Assembly: GCF_000967915.1 (NCBI RefSeq)
Contig: NC_022549.1
Coordinates: 918,366-982,365, forward strand
DNA from: Paracholeplasma brassicae
Lineage (GTDB): Bacteria > Bacillota_I > Bacilli_A > Acholeplasmatales > UBA5453
DNA: 64,000 bases
Direction of reading: 5' to 3'
Positions 26,087-34,465 of the stretch are shown piece after piece. A program made the translations under genes and the position numbers. Position 1 is the first letter of the stretch, and each line of letters begins with the position of its first letter. The notes beneath the pieces are model-generated. The model saw nothing but the letters and a program-made list of their open reading frames with translations. It did not search any database and was not told the DNA's origin.

Positions 26087-26908
26087 ATGAAAGAAAAAAA
26101 AGTAGTAGACATGATCTTAATGTCTTCATTCTCAGCGATCGTTATTATGCTAGCGCTCGTGCCGAACATTGGCTACATCACATTTATTCCTGGATTTGCA
26201 TCGCTAACGATCATACACATTCCAGTAATCATCGGTTTAATGGTATTAGGTTTTAAACAATCGGTTGGATTGTTCACCTTATTTGGTGTCACTTCATTTG
26301 TGGTTGCACTATGGCGACCAGGTGGCCCGGTGGATTACGCATTTCAAAACCCGCTGATTTCAATTCTTCCTCGCGTGATTGTCGGCTTTATTTCTTATGG
26401 TGCAATGGTATTCTTAAAGAAACTAATGACCATCAAGACGTATGGTAGCACATTGATTTTTATGACGGTTTCCTTAGTGACCGTATTGTTCTTATATTTT
26501 GCCGGCAGGGGATTATCCTTACAACTTGGTTGGAATCTAAATGTGGTTACACCCATTATGTTGGTTATTTCTGTCCTTGTCATCGGTGTGTATTACTTTC
26601 AGATTGAAAAACGTAAAGACGAAGAAATCGTCTATGTTCCAGCAACCTTTATCTTATCATCGATGATTCATAGTCTAATTGTCCTCACATTTCTTGCCAC
26701 CATTACGGTTAAGCTACCTGTCTACGATGATTCTCAAAACATCATTCAAATGGTCTCTCAAACCGTACCAGAGTACTTTGGAACCACAGGCTCTGCACTC
26801 ATTTATGGTTCACTTGGAACAAGTAGCTTAATTGAGGCATTACTTGCAGTTATCATAGGGACACCAATTGTTATTGCATTAAAAAACTATCAGAAAAGAG
26901 ATATTTAA
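26087..26908 (+). CDS. ECF transporter S-component, probably pantothenate-specific (PanT-like)
   Basis: Substrate-binding membrane subunit of an energy-coupling-factor importer. 273 residues, longer than most S-components. Six helices are evident in the N-terminal part, beginning VVDMILMSSFSAIVIMLALVPNIGYITF with the ECF-typical short residues in helix 1, and a WRPGGPVDYAFQNPLISILPRVIVGF segment like that of riboflavin and pantothenate S-components. The next gene is pantothenate kinase, 2 bp downstream, which supports pantothenate as substrate. The T component and ATPases are not in this window. Confidence 0.8.
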   Translation: MKEKKVVDMILMSSFSAIVIMLALVPNIGYITFIPGFASLTIIHIPVIIGLMVLGFKQSVGLFTLFGVTSFVVALWRPGGPVDYAFQNPLISILPRVIVGFISYGAMVFLKKLMTIKTYGSTLIFMTVSLVTVLFLYFAGRGLSLQLGWNLNVVTPIMLVISVLVIGVYYFQIEKRKDEEIVYVPATFILSSMIHSLIVLTFLATITVKLPVYDDSQNIIQMVSQTVPEYFGTTGSALIYGSLGTSSLIEALLAVIIGTPIVIALKNYQKRDI

Positions 26909-26910
26909 TT

Positions 26911-27660
26911 ATGGATTTATTATTTGATGTTGGCAACACTGAGGTAAAAATTAGTATTGCATCAAACTCAAAGATACTTAAGAAGTACCGCTTAATCACA
27001 GACAGTAAGCTATCAAGTGATGCCTACTATTTTCAAATGAAACCTTTTATCGAAGAGTATTCATTTGATCGTGTCGCGATTTCAAGTGTCGTCCCATCGA
27101 TTACTAAAGCGCTTAAGGAAATATCATCACAATATCTTAATATCGTGCCTTTAATTGTTGGTCCTGGCATCAAAACTGGCGTCAATGTAAAGACCGATTA
27201 CCCAAAAGAAGTTGGTGCGGATTTGATTTGTGCTTCTGCAGGCATTAATACGAAAGAAAGACCTGCATTAATCGTTGACTTAGGAACCGCAACCAAATAC
27301 ATTTACGTTGAAAACAATACGATTAAAGGGGTTGTCATTAGTCCGGGTGTCATGATTTCGATGAAAGCACTCGTCCAAAATACCGCATTACTTCCTCAAA
27401 TTGATATCGAAGTCCCTTCTAAAGTGTTAGGTACAAATACGATAACTTGCATGCAATCAGGCGTAACCTATGGTGTTGCCGCACAAGTTGATGGTTTAAT
27501 TAGACGCATCAAAAAAGAAGTGAATAAAGACTTTGATGTTATTTTAACGGGTGGTTTATCAGTGATAATTACGCCACTTTTGGAAGAAAAAGTGGTTCAA
27601 AACGATCATTTGGTACTGACTGGTTTACTTAATATCTTAGATCGAAATTTCATCAAATAG
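26911..27660 (+). CDS. coaX: Type III pantothenate kinase
   Basis: First step of coenzyme A synthesis: phosphorylates pantothenate. 249 residues of the ASKHA fold. Phosphate-1 motif LLFDVGNTEVKISI at residues 2-16, then ISSVVPSIT, the pantothenate-binding VGPGIKTGVNVK and GADLICASAG, and the second phosphate motif IVDLGTATKYIYV. C-terminal ILTGGLS. Co-transcribed with the predicted pantothenate transporter. Confidence 0.94.
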   Translation: MDLLFDVGNTEVKISIASNSKILKKYRLITDSKLSSDAYYFQMKPFIEEYSFDRVAISSVVPSITKALKEISSQYLNIVPLIVGPGIKTGVNVKTDYPKEVGADLICASAGINTKERPALIVDLGTATKYIYVENNTIKGVVISPGVMISMKALVQNTALLPQIDIEVPSKVLGTNTITCMQSGVTYGVAAQVDGLIRRIKKEVNKDFDVILTGGLSVIITPLLEEKVVQNDHLVLTGLLNILDRNFIK

Positions 27661-27663
27661 TGC

Positions 27664-27708
27664 AAAAAAGGGACATGCTTTGATAAAAACATGAAACCCT
27701 TTTTTTTA
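27664..27708 (+). terminator. Rho-independent terminator after coaX
   Basis: AAAAAAGGG ... CCCTTTTTTTT with an inner ACATG/CATG pairing. The symmetric A and T tracts would allow bidirectional function. Confidence 0.8.
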
Positions 27709-27782
27709 TGATTTAATGCCGTTTTACCTTTAAAATACGGCTGTTATGTTGTATAATATTCATTTGTAGGAGGACTTTTAGC

Positions 27783-29453
27783 ATGGATTATTTAAAAACT
27801 TACCAAACTTGGTTAGAAGAACCCAGTTTATCAAAAGAAATGAAAGACACAATGGCTTTAATGAGCCAAAAAGATATTGAAGACTCTTTTTATAAGGATT
27901 TATCATTTGGGACCGCTGGTGCGCGTGGCGTTATGGGTCCTGGAACAAACCGTTTAAATGAATATACCATTAAGAAAATTGCTAAGGGTTATGCCCTGTA
28001 TCTCTTGGAAATCAAGGGCGCCAAAGAAAAAGGTGTCGCTATTTCATACGATAACCGCATAAATTCAAGATATTTCGCTTTAATTTCAGCTGGGGTACTA
28101 GCGAGTTACGGCATTAAATCTTATATAACGAATGAATTAAGACCAACACCATTTTTGTCATTCCTTGTGCGTACAAAAAAAGCTGCTGGTGGCATTATGA
28201 TCACTGCCTCACACAATCCAAAGACAGATAATGGTTTTAAGGCGTATGACGAAGAAGGTTGCCAACTTGTCCCTAAACTAGCCGAAAAACTGGTTGACAA
28301 AGTGAATCAGGTGATTACGTATTTCGATATTGACTCGATGACTGACTCACCTCTAATTGAATACATTCACGATGAGTTAGATCAAATCTACTTAGACAAT
28401 GTAAAAGCAATTTCGTTAGAGAACCCAAGTAATAAGGATGCAAAAATAGTTTATTCACCACTTCATGGTACAGGTGCGACTTTGATACCTAATTTACTAA
28501 AGCAAACAGGTTATCAAGTATACCCGCTTCAGTCACAAATGATCATTGATGGTGAGTTTTCTAACACAAAATCATCGAACCCTGAAGAGAAAAAAGCATA
28601 CGAAGCATCCATCGCTTATGCAAAAGAAATTGATGCTGACATGGTGGTATTAACGGACCCTGATGCCGATCGTCTTGGTGTGGTTGTGAAACACAAGAAC
28701 GACTATGTTTATTTAAATGGCAATCAAACCGCGTCATTAACCATGGAATACATCTTAAATCGCAAACAAGAACAAAAAAAACTACCAAACGATGGCTACG
28801 TATTTTCGACAAACGTTTCGACACCTCTAATGTCTCACATCGCTAAGTTTTATGGTGTTACGATGATTACGACGCTCACTGGATTTAAGTTCATTGGTGA
28901 AAAGGCCAAAGAAATTGAGACAACCGGCACGTATTTATTCGGTTGTGAAGAATCATACGGCAGTCTCATATCAGATTTTGTTAGAGACAAAGACGCCGTT
29001 CAAGCGGTCTTCATGCTTTCTGAGATGTTAAATTATTACCTTGAAAAAAACATGACGCTAATTGATCAGCTTGAATTACTCTATCAACGACATGGTTACA
29101 TCATTGAAGAAACCATTCAACTCAGTCTAGCTGGTAAAGAAGGACAAGAAAAAATCGAATCAATTATGAGCAGGTTTAGAAAGCATCCATTAGCCATTAA
29201 GAATAAAGAACTCATTCAGATTGACGATAACTTAACTCAAAAATCATGGACAAAAATAGGGATTAATGACATTGAACTACCAATATCCAATGTCATTAAG
29301 TTCATCTTTAGAGACAACTCATGGGTGGTCTTTAGACCGAGTGGAACTGAGCCAAAGTTGAAAATATATTTTTCAGTCAATGGCAAAGAAAAAGAACAAG
29401 CAGAAAATACTCTATTAACCTATAAAGAAACGGTTATGGGGTTAATCAACTAA
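27783..29453 (+). CDS. pgcA: Phosphoglucomutase / phospho-sugar mutase (PgcA type)
   Basis: Interconverts glucose 1- and 6-phosphate (some relatives act on ribose or deoxyribose phosphates). 556 residues, normal for the alpha-D-phosphohexomutase family. Phosphoserine loop ITASHNPKTDNG (about 140-151), metal loop DPDADRLGV (about 292-300), sugar-binding GCEESYG (about 389-395) and phosphate-binding RPSGTEPKLKIY (about 519-530) are all intact. GTATAAT lies 25 bp upstream with AGGAGG before the ATG. GalU at 36.6 kb would use its product. Confidence 0.93.
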   Translation: MDYLKTYQTWLEEPSLSKEMKDTMALMSQKDIEDSFYKDLSFGTAGARGVMGPGTNRLNEYTIKKIAKGYALYLLEIKGAKEKGVAISYDNRINSRYFALISAGVLASYGIKSYITNELRPTPFLSFLVRTKKAAGGIMITASHNPKTDNGFKAYDEEGCQLVPKLAEKLVDKVNQVITYFDIDSMTDSPLIEYIHDELDQIYLDNVKAISLENPSNKDAKIVYSPLHGTGATLIPNLLKQTGYQVYPLQSQMIIDGEFSNTKSSNPEEKKAYEASIAYAKEIDADMVVLTDPDADRLGVVVKHKNDYVYLNGNQTASLTMEYILNRKQEQKKLPNDGYVFSTNVSTPLMSHIAKFYGVTMITTLTGFKFIGEKAKEIETTGTYLFGCEESYGSLISDFVRDKDAVQAVFMLSEMLNYYLEKNMTLIDQLELLYQRHGYIIEETIQLSLAGKEGQEKIESIMSRFRKHPLAIKNKELIQIDDNLTQKSWTKIGINDIELPISNVIKFIFRDNSWVVFRPSGTEPKLKIYFSVNGKEKEQAENTLLTYKETVMGLIN

Positions 29454-29472
29454 AAAAAAGGGGGATTTATCC

Positions 29473-30726
29473 ATGTATCAAATCAACAGACAACGTGTAA
29501 TTGAACAAATGAATGATCATTCATTTGCAGTCTTTTTTTCAGGTATTGCGCCTCAAAAAAGTGCAGATCAAACCTACCCATTTGAGGTAAACCGTAATTT
29601 TTATTACCTGACGGGCATTAATCAAGAAAACGTCATTTTAGTATTACTAAAAGGCGAAGGAAACGTTCAAGAGATTTTATTTTTAGAACCAATTGACCCA
29701 GTTCAAGCCTTATGGGTCGGTGAGGGGTTAACTAAAGAAAAAGCAACGAATCTTTCAGGCATTAAAACGATACTTGATCGAAACCAATTCGATGGTATGA
29801 TTTCTAGGTATTTAACGGATTCAAGAGCCGCTATCTTTGGGGAGCTTAAATATTTATATGTTGATTTAGAACGCAGAGATTTAAATCAATTGCCTTCACC
29901 AAGTAATCAATTTGCTGGACGCATGCAAAAACAGTACCCAAATCTTATCATTTCGAACATTCATTTGGTTTTATCACGTCTTAGAAGTGTTAAACACGCG
30001 ATTGAAATCAAACACATGCAAGAAGCAGTTGATATTACAAAAGACGCGATTGAGTCCTTGATGCTAAATGCAAAAGCAGGTATGAAAGAATATCAATTAG
30101 AAGCTCATTATAACTTTCATTTGAACTATCATGGCGTTAAACCATCTTTTACAACCATCGCTGCAAGCGGCAAAAATGCAACCGTTCTTCATTATGAACA
30201 TAACAATGACACTCTAAAAGATGGTGATTTAATACTATTTGATCTTGGTGTTTATAAAGACTTTTACTGTTCAGATATTTCAAGAACATTCCCTGTCAAT
30301 GGTAAATTTACAAAAAGACAGCGAGAAATTTATGAAATTGTCTTAGAAGCGAACAAAAAATCGATTGAGATTTTAAAACCTGGACTAACCAATAAAGAGT
30401 TTAATGATTTTGGAAGACGGTGTTTAATCGATGGACTAAAACGTATTGGTAAAATCAAAGAAGATCAAGAGATAAACCAATATTATTATCACAGTCTTGG
30501 CCATTTCTTGGGTATCGACGTTCATGACGTTGGTGATTATTCAAGACCATTTGAAGAAAATCAAGTCGTTACTGTTGAACCTGGCCTATATATTGCAGAT
30601 GAAAATATAGGGATTCGAATTGAAGATAACATTTTAATTACCCAAAATGGTCCAGTTAATCTCTCAAAAGCAATCATCAAAGAAGTCGATGATATCGAAG
30701 CATTCATGAAAAACCGAAAAAACTAA
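29473..30726 (+). CDS. pepP: Xaa-Pro aminopeptidase, M24B family
   Basis: Cleaves N-terminal residues before proline. 417 residues: N-terminal creatinase-like domain (1-170, including YPFEVNRNFYYLTG) and the pita-bread catalytic domain. The dinuclear metal ligands are visible as Asp/Asp in LFDLGVYKDFYCSDISRTFP, His in HSLGHFLGIDVHDVG, Glu in VVTVEPGLY and Glu in IRIEDN. Cytoplasmic. Starts 19 bp after pgcA with GGGGG, and is followed by a terminator. Confidence 0.93.
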   Translation: MYQINRQRVIEQMNDHSFAVFFSGIAPQKSADQTYPFEVNRNFYYLTGINQENVILVLLKGEGNVQEILFLEPIDPVQALWVGEGLTKEKATNLSGIKTILDRNQFDGMISRYLTDSRAAIFGELKYLYVDLERRDLNQLPSPSNQFAGRMQKQYPNLIISNIHLVLSRLRSVKHAIEIKHMQEAVDITKDAIESLMLNAKAGMKEYQLEAHYNFHLNYHGVKPSFTTIAASGKNATVLHYEHNNDTLKDGDLILFDLGVYKDFYCSDISRTFPVNGKFTKRQREIYEIVLEANKKSIEILKPGLTNKEFNDFGRRCLIDGLKRIGKIKEDQEINQYYYHSLGHFLGIDVHDVGDYSRPFEENQVVTVEPGLYIADENIGIRIEDNILITQNGPVNLSKAIIKEVDDIEAFMKNRKN

Positions 30727-30733
30727 CTGATTG

Positions 30734-30767
30734 AACTTCTAGAAATTTTTCTAGAAGTTTTTTTTTT
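30734..30767 (+). terminator. Rho-independent terminator after pepP
   Basis: Long stem AACTTCTAGAAA with TTTCTAGAAGTT followed by a run of T. Confidence 0.92.
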
Positions 30768-30825
30768 GTTTAAAAGTAATTCACATAGAAATAGAGTAGT
30801 TATTAAACAAAGGAGGATTTTAAGG

Positions 30826-31452
30826 ATGAAAAAATGGTATTGTATTTTATTGTTGTTGGTACTCTATACAATAACAACCAAAGAATTACTTTCAAATAGT
30901 GATTATGAAAACTATCAAGAAATCACGATACACGAAGGGAAGTTTTTGACAAATTTCAGTAAAAAAGAATATGAAACCTACTACAAGAAAGTTAAAAAGC
31001 GAAAGTTTTCAGGGTGGAATATTCATAAGGTCACAGAAAATGCGGGTGTTAGTTATAAAGCAGAAACGGTCTTTTCGTATTACAATGATGGAACAACACC
31101 GATTGAGTATACCTATGAGTACGAAAAAAAGGAATCGAGTAACATCAACATAACCTCAACGGGTTCAATTTCAATTTCTGCCTCAGGGACAATTAAAAAG
31201 TTTAAAGGCGGTCTTGACACATCACTGAAGTTGACTTATGAAGATAAAAACAGTCTAAGTGAAAAAGAAACATGGAAGATTAAACTTCAAGTCGATCCAG
31301 GGACAATGGCAAACCTTTATACGTATGGTGAAGGAAAAATATCAAATGGTGTGGCGGCGAGGTATCTTTTTTGGATATTGGTGGATAAAGGTGGTTATGA
31401 AATATTTACAGTAACCACACAATATTACCGACTAGAGAAGGTTCAAATATGA
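30826..31452 (+). CDS. Secreted or membrane-anchored beta-rich protein of unknown function
   Basis: 208 residues. Residues 4-18 are a hydrophobic export signal or anchor without a lipobox cysteine. The mature part is polar and predicted to be beta-rich. Residues 105-140 alternate small/polar with hydrophobic residues (NINITSTGSISISASG, then DTSLKLTYE), a pattern seen in amphipathic beta-hairpins. The ATG at 30826 has AAAGGAGG about 10 bp upstream; longer frame reading back to 30766 begins inside the terminator. The stop overlaps the next gene (ATGA). Function unknown; it belongs with an ABC transporter downstream. Confidence 0.75.
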   Translation: MKKWYCILLLLVLYTITTKELLSNSDYENYQEITIHEGKFLTNFSKKEYETYYKKVKKRKFSGWNIHKVTENAGVSYKAETVFSYYNDGTTPIEYTYEYEKKESSNINITSTGSISISASGTIKKFKGGLDTSLKLTYEDKNSLSEKETWKIKLQVDPGTMANLYTYGEGKISNGVAARYLFWILVDKGGYEIFTVTTQYYRLEKVQI

Positions 31453-32249
31453 AGAAAATCTTGACCCCAGTGATTATGCTATTGATCGTATTGATGCTGC
31501 TCATAAACTATAAAGCAACCATCAAGCCCAATCAATCACTTGCAATTAGCCAAAAAACACGATATTCAGTGATGCAAAATGAGACATTCACACTCGAAGT
31601 CGATCTCTTTTTTAATCAAGAAAACCTACTCATGAATAAAGAAGCCATCGAGTATTTGTATATAGCCGATCAAAATCAAACAAAGAAAATTGTCACAAGC
31701 ACATTTGAAATTTCCTATTTAGCCAAACGGAATTTCATTGGACAATCCTTCAAAAAGTATCGATTTAGTTTGTCTTTTAAGGATTTAAGTAACGACTTCC
31801 ACATAAATGAAAGCTATCTAACGATCGTGCTAAAAAATGACGAGGTCTATCATTTTTACATCGGACAAGTCAGTTTTCTATCGAATCAACGTAATGAAAA
31901 TGAATCACACTTATACGTAAAAGATTTATATGGCTTAAATGATGACTCAAACGAACAATCACTAAGTGAGGTCGTAATTACGATAGATCCCAAGGAAGCA
32001 ATCACGATCAAGAAAATCACTTTGAATCATTTTGATTGGATTGAACCTAACGAAGTAATCACAACTGAAAAAACATTCCATATCAAAGTAAACCCAAGCG
32101 ACCTAATCTATCAGCGTTCTGCCATAAGAATAGAGTATGTACACCAAGGGAATACCTATAGTTCTTCAATTGATGGCTTCTTATTTTTTGATTTTAAGGC
32201 AAAAAGTGAGACCTTAGGTGAGGTAAACACAATTTATGAGCTTAATTAG
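31449..32249 (+). CDS. Membrane-anchored extracytoplasmic protein of unknown function
   Basis: 266 residues. A single N-terminal hydrophobic helix (about 4-21), with no lipobox, is followed by a long polar domain rich in Asn, Glu and beta-forming residues. No motif recognised. Overlaps the upstream gene by 4 bp and the downstream ATPase by 14 bp, so all four genes of the cassette are translationally coupled. It may be an extracytoplasmic partner of the ABC pair. Confidence 0.75.
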   Translation: MKKILTPVIMLLIVLMLLINYKATIKPNQSLAISQKTRYSVMQNETFTLEVDLFFNQENLLMNKEAIEYLYIADQNQTKKIVTSTFEISYLAKRNFIGQSFKKYRFSLSFKDLSNDFHINESYLTIVLKNDEVYHFYIGQVSFLSNQRNENESHLYVKDLYGLNDDSNEQSLSEVVITIDPKEAITIKKITLNHFDWIEPNEVITTEKTFHIKVNPSDLIYQRSAIRIEYVHQGNTYSSSIDGFLFFDFKAKSETLGEVNTIYELN

Positions 32250-32813
32250 TCTCGATAACGTCGGCAAATCGTTTAAAAATCAAGTTGTCATAAACCAACT
32301 AAATTTGACCATAGATCAAGGTGAACTTATGTTGCTTATCGGTAAGAATGGCTCTGGAAAATCAACACTTTTAAAACTGATTGCAGGAATCATCCCATTG
32401 ACAAATGGAAATATTATCAGGCAATTTGTGCGTCATAGTTACTTGCCAGAAAAAATCGAAATGCCGTTATTTATCAATGCCTTTGACTACATAAAGACCA
32501 TTCACGAAATCAACCAAACAATGATGGATAGTCGACTCATTGAACGGTTGAATTTAAACCTTGAAAAAGGGATTCATCAATTATCCAAGGGAAATCAAAA
32601 ACGAATCATGGTCTATCTTTGTTTTTCACATCAGGCGGAGCTTATCTTACTAGATGAACCATTTGATGGTTTAGATGATGAAACTCAAGATGAACTTATT
32701 TTACTGATTAAAGAGTACCAAAAAAAGGGACAACGTTTATCGTCTCAACACATGAACCAGAAAAATTCAAAGATAGTCAAGTTAGGGTGATCCATTTTGA
32801 TGCCATGGGTTAA
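32236..32813 (+). CDS. ABC transporter ATPase whose full reading needs a -1 frameshift
   Basis: Nucleotide-binding subunit. Walker A GKNGSGKST (36-44), signature LSKGNQKR (116-123) and Walker B LILLDEPFDGLDDE (136-149) are in frame 0. Frame 0 then ends at 32790 with a tail lacking the H-loop. At 32721-32727 lies A_AAA_AAG in the correct phase; a -1 shift there continues as GTTFIVSTHEPEKF, restoring the switch histidine, and stops at 32813, giving about 192 residues. The next gene starts at 32800 inside this reading. It is a small ATPase like those of bacteriocin-immunity or lipoprotein exporters. Frameshifting, polymerase slippage, mutation or sequence error are all possible. Confidence 0.85.
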
Positions 32814-33477
32814 GTATCATCTTCTAATCATCAACAAAAAAAGACATAATTTGCTTATCATCGTTGTTTGCTTACTCCTTGTAATTGCATTGTTTTATCT
32901 GGCAAATGGATTTGAATCGGTTATCGAACGTGCGTTAAATCAAAAAGCTTACTTGATTAATTATACGAATGAAAGTTTTGAATTGCTTCGATTATTCATC
33001 GTAATAATGACGCTTTTTATGAGTAAAGAAGTTGTTTTGATTGAAGACTATCTAATCCGGTCACTAACAAAGAAACGTGCTTATTTTATGTACCAACATT
33101 TAACGATCTTGGGATTTTACTCGGTGATTTGTATCATCTTTTATTTGTTATTTCAACTTGTAGGGTACACACTTTATTCACAGTGGCTCATCAATATGAA
33201 CTTTCTATCAAGACTAATAACAAATGCTTGGTTAATTCATTGTTTTGTGTTACTATTTACTAGTAGAAGTAATCATTTATTTGTCAGTCTGGTATTGATG
33301 ATGGGCTATTTTTTGTTAATGAGATTATTTGAACTGAATCATTGGATTGTTCTAATCATTCGTTTTATCCTACCATTAGAAGCACTTGATGCGCCATTTA
33401 CAAATCAAGTCCATGCCTATTTAGTTATCTTGTTGTATTTGTTTTTCGTGTTTTTAAGACAAACAAAAGAAATATGA
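32800..33477 (+). CDS. ABC transporter membrane subunit, unknown substrate
   Basis: 225 residues with about six membrane helices (around 19-37, 58-75, 97-125, 139-152, 158-174, 180-195, 205-220) and no soluble domain. It starts 14 bp before the stop of the frameshifted ATPase reading and is its likely permease. The sequence is poorly conserved to my eye. The four-gene order (exported protein, anchored protein, ATPase, permease) suggests an exporter or self-protection system, but no substrate is evident. Confidence 0.75.
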   Translation: MPWVKYHLLIINKKRHNLLIIVVCLLLVIALFYLANGFESVIERALNQKAYLINYTNESFELLRLFIVIMTLFMSKEVVLIEDYLIRSLTKKRAYFMYQHLTILGFYSVICIIFYLLFQLVGYTLYSQWLINMNFLSRLITNAWLIHCFVLLFTSRSNHLFVSLVLMMGYFLLMRLFELNHWIVLIIRFILPLEALDAPFTNQVHAYLVILLYLFFVFLRQTKEI

Positions 33478-33486
33478 TAAAAAAAC

Positions 33487-33515
33487 TTGACATCAGTCTA
33501 AAAATTGATTATAAT
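33487..33515 (+). promoter_or_regulatory. Promoter of infC-rpmI-rplT
   Basis: Full consensus: TTGACA (33487-33492), 17 bp, TATAAT (33510-33515). Confidence 0.92.
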
Positions 33516-33521
33516 ACATAA

Positions 33522-33661
33522 GGAATTGAAAATAGTGGAAAGAAGAAGTACCTACTTCTCGCCTGATCAATCATTTGGTAGGCAAAATGTCACGTTAATT
33601 AATCAAACAATTGACGTTATAAGTGGGTACGAAATGTACGCACTTTTTCTTTTTATTAAAC
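33522..33661 (+). ncRNA. L20-type leader with attenuator upstream of infC
   Basis: The mRNA leader of about 160 nt carries a first domain with pairing CCTAC/GTAGG around 33551-33583 (including CTTCTCGCCTG) and a terminator-like hairpin GTGGGTAC-GAAAT-GTACGCAC at 33622-33642 followed by a T-rich tract. Firmicutes infC operons are autoregulated by ribosomal protein L20 binding such a leader and promoting attenuation. Position, size and structure fit. The exact L20 site was not proven here. Confidence 0.7.
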
Positions 33662-33682
33662 TTACAAATGGAGGTGAGGCAT

Positions 33683-34228
33683 ATTAAGCAGCCAACAAGA
33701 GGCAATAATACGAACAACAAAGACAATGCTTTAGTAAACGAAGGAATCACAGCAAGAGAATTACTTGTTATTGATGACCAAGGCGAAAAGCTAGGAATTA
33801 TAAAATTACAACAAGCATTAAAAGAAGCGAGAGATCGTGAATTAGACTTAGTTGTTGTATCACCAGATTCTAAACCAGTCGTTGCTAAAATCATGAACTA
33901 TTCTAAATTCAGATATGATCAACAACGCAAATTAAGAGAACAAAAGAAGAATCAACACGTGGTGGATATCAAAGAGATTAGACTGTCACCAACCATTGGT
34001 CAACACGACATTGAGACCAAGGCAAACCAAGCAATGAAATTCATTGAAAAAGGTGATAAAGTTAAAATCACTCTACGTTTTAGAGGTCGTATGATCGTTC
34101 ATAGTCAACAAGGCTATGCAGTGGTTAACGGATTCATCGAAAAACTTGGTGATACAATTGTGATTGAATCACCAGCAAAAATGGAAGGTCGTCAATTAAT
34201 CGCGACGATTGCTCCAAAAGCAAAATAA
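33683..34228 (+). CDS. infC: Translation initiation factor IF-3 with ATT start codon
   Basis: Binds the 30S subunit and checks the start codon. About 181 residues: N-domain beginning ALVNEGITARELLVIDD, linker helix rich in Arg/Lys/Gln (FRYDQQRKLREQKKNQ), C-domain with VKEIRLSP-like VDIKEIRLSPTIGQHD. GGAGGTGA (33670-33677) sits 5 bp before an in-phase ATT at 33683 and IF-3 normally begins near this point. In-frame GTG 33674 and ATG 33668 fall inside the ribosome site. A non-AUG start is the known self-regulation device of infC. Confidence 0.93.
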   Translation: MKQPTRGNNTNNKDNALVNEGITARELLVIDDQGEKLGIIKLQQALKEARDRELDLVVVSPDSKPVVAKIMNYSKFRYDQQRKLREQKKNQHVVDIKEIRLSPTIGQHDIETKANQAMKFIEKGDKVKITLRFRGRMIVHSQQGYAVVNGFIEKLGDTIVIESPAKMEGRQLIATIAPKAK

Positions 34229-34252
34229 TTAATTTTAAGGAGACCAATAATT

Positions 34253-34453
34253 ATGCCAAAACAAAAAACACACAGTGGCTTAAAGAAGAGAATCAAAGTT
34301 ACAGGTACTGGTAAACTTCAAAGAGGCCACGCTTATTCAAATCACTTAGCATCAAGCAAAACAACAAAACAAAATAGACAATTAAGAGGCGAAACAGGTG
34401 TTCATAAATCGGACTACAAACGTATCAAACAACTGATTTCAGGCTTAAAGTAG
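34253..34453 (+). CDS. rpmI: 50S ribosomal protein L35
   Basis: 66 residues, standard size: MPKQKTHSGLKKRIKVTGTGKL with the basic middle RGHAYSNHLASSKTTKQNRQLR. Middle gene of the infC operon, ribosome site AAGGAG. Confidence 0.97.
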   Translation: MPKQKTHSGLKKRIKVTGTGKLQRGHAYSNHLASSKTTKQNRQLRGETGVHKSDYKRIKQLISGLK

Positions 34454-34465
34454 GGGGAATAGAAC

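Noticed and set aside
33505-33687. Short plus-strand frames in the infC leader (60 and 99 codons on either strand)
   Set aside because: They overlap the promoter and structured leader; translation is better explained by the infC ATT start.
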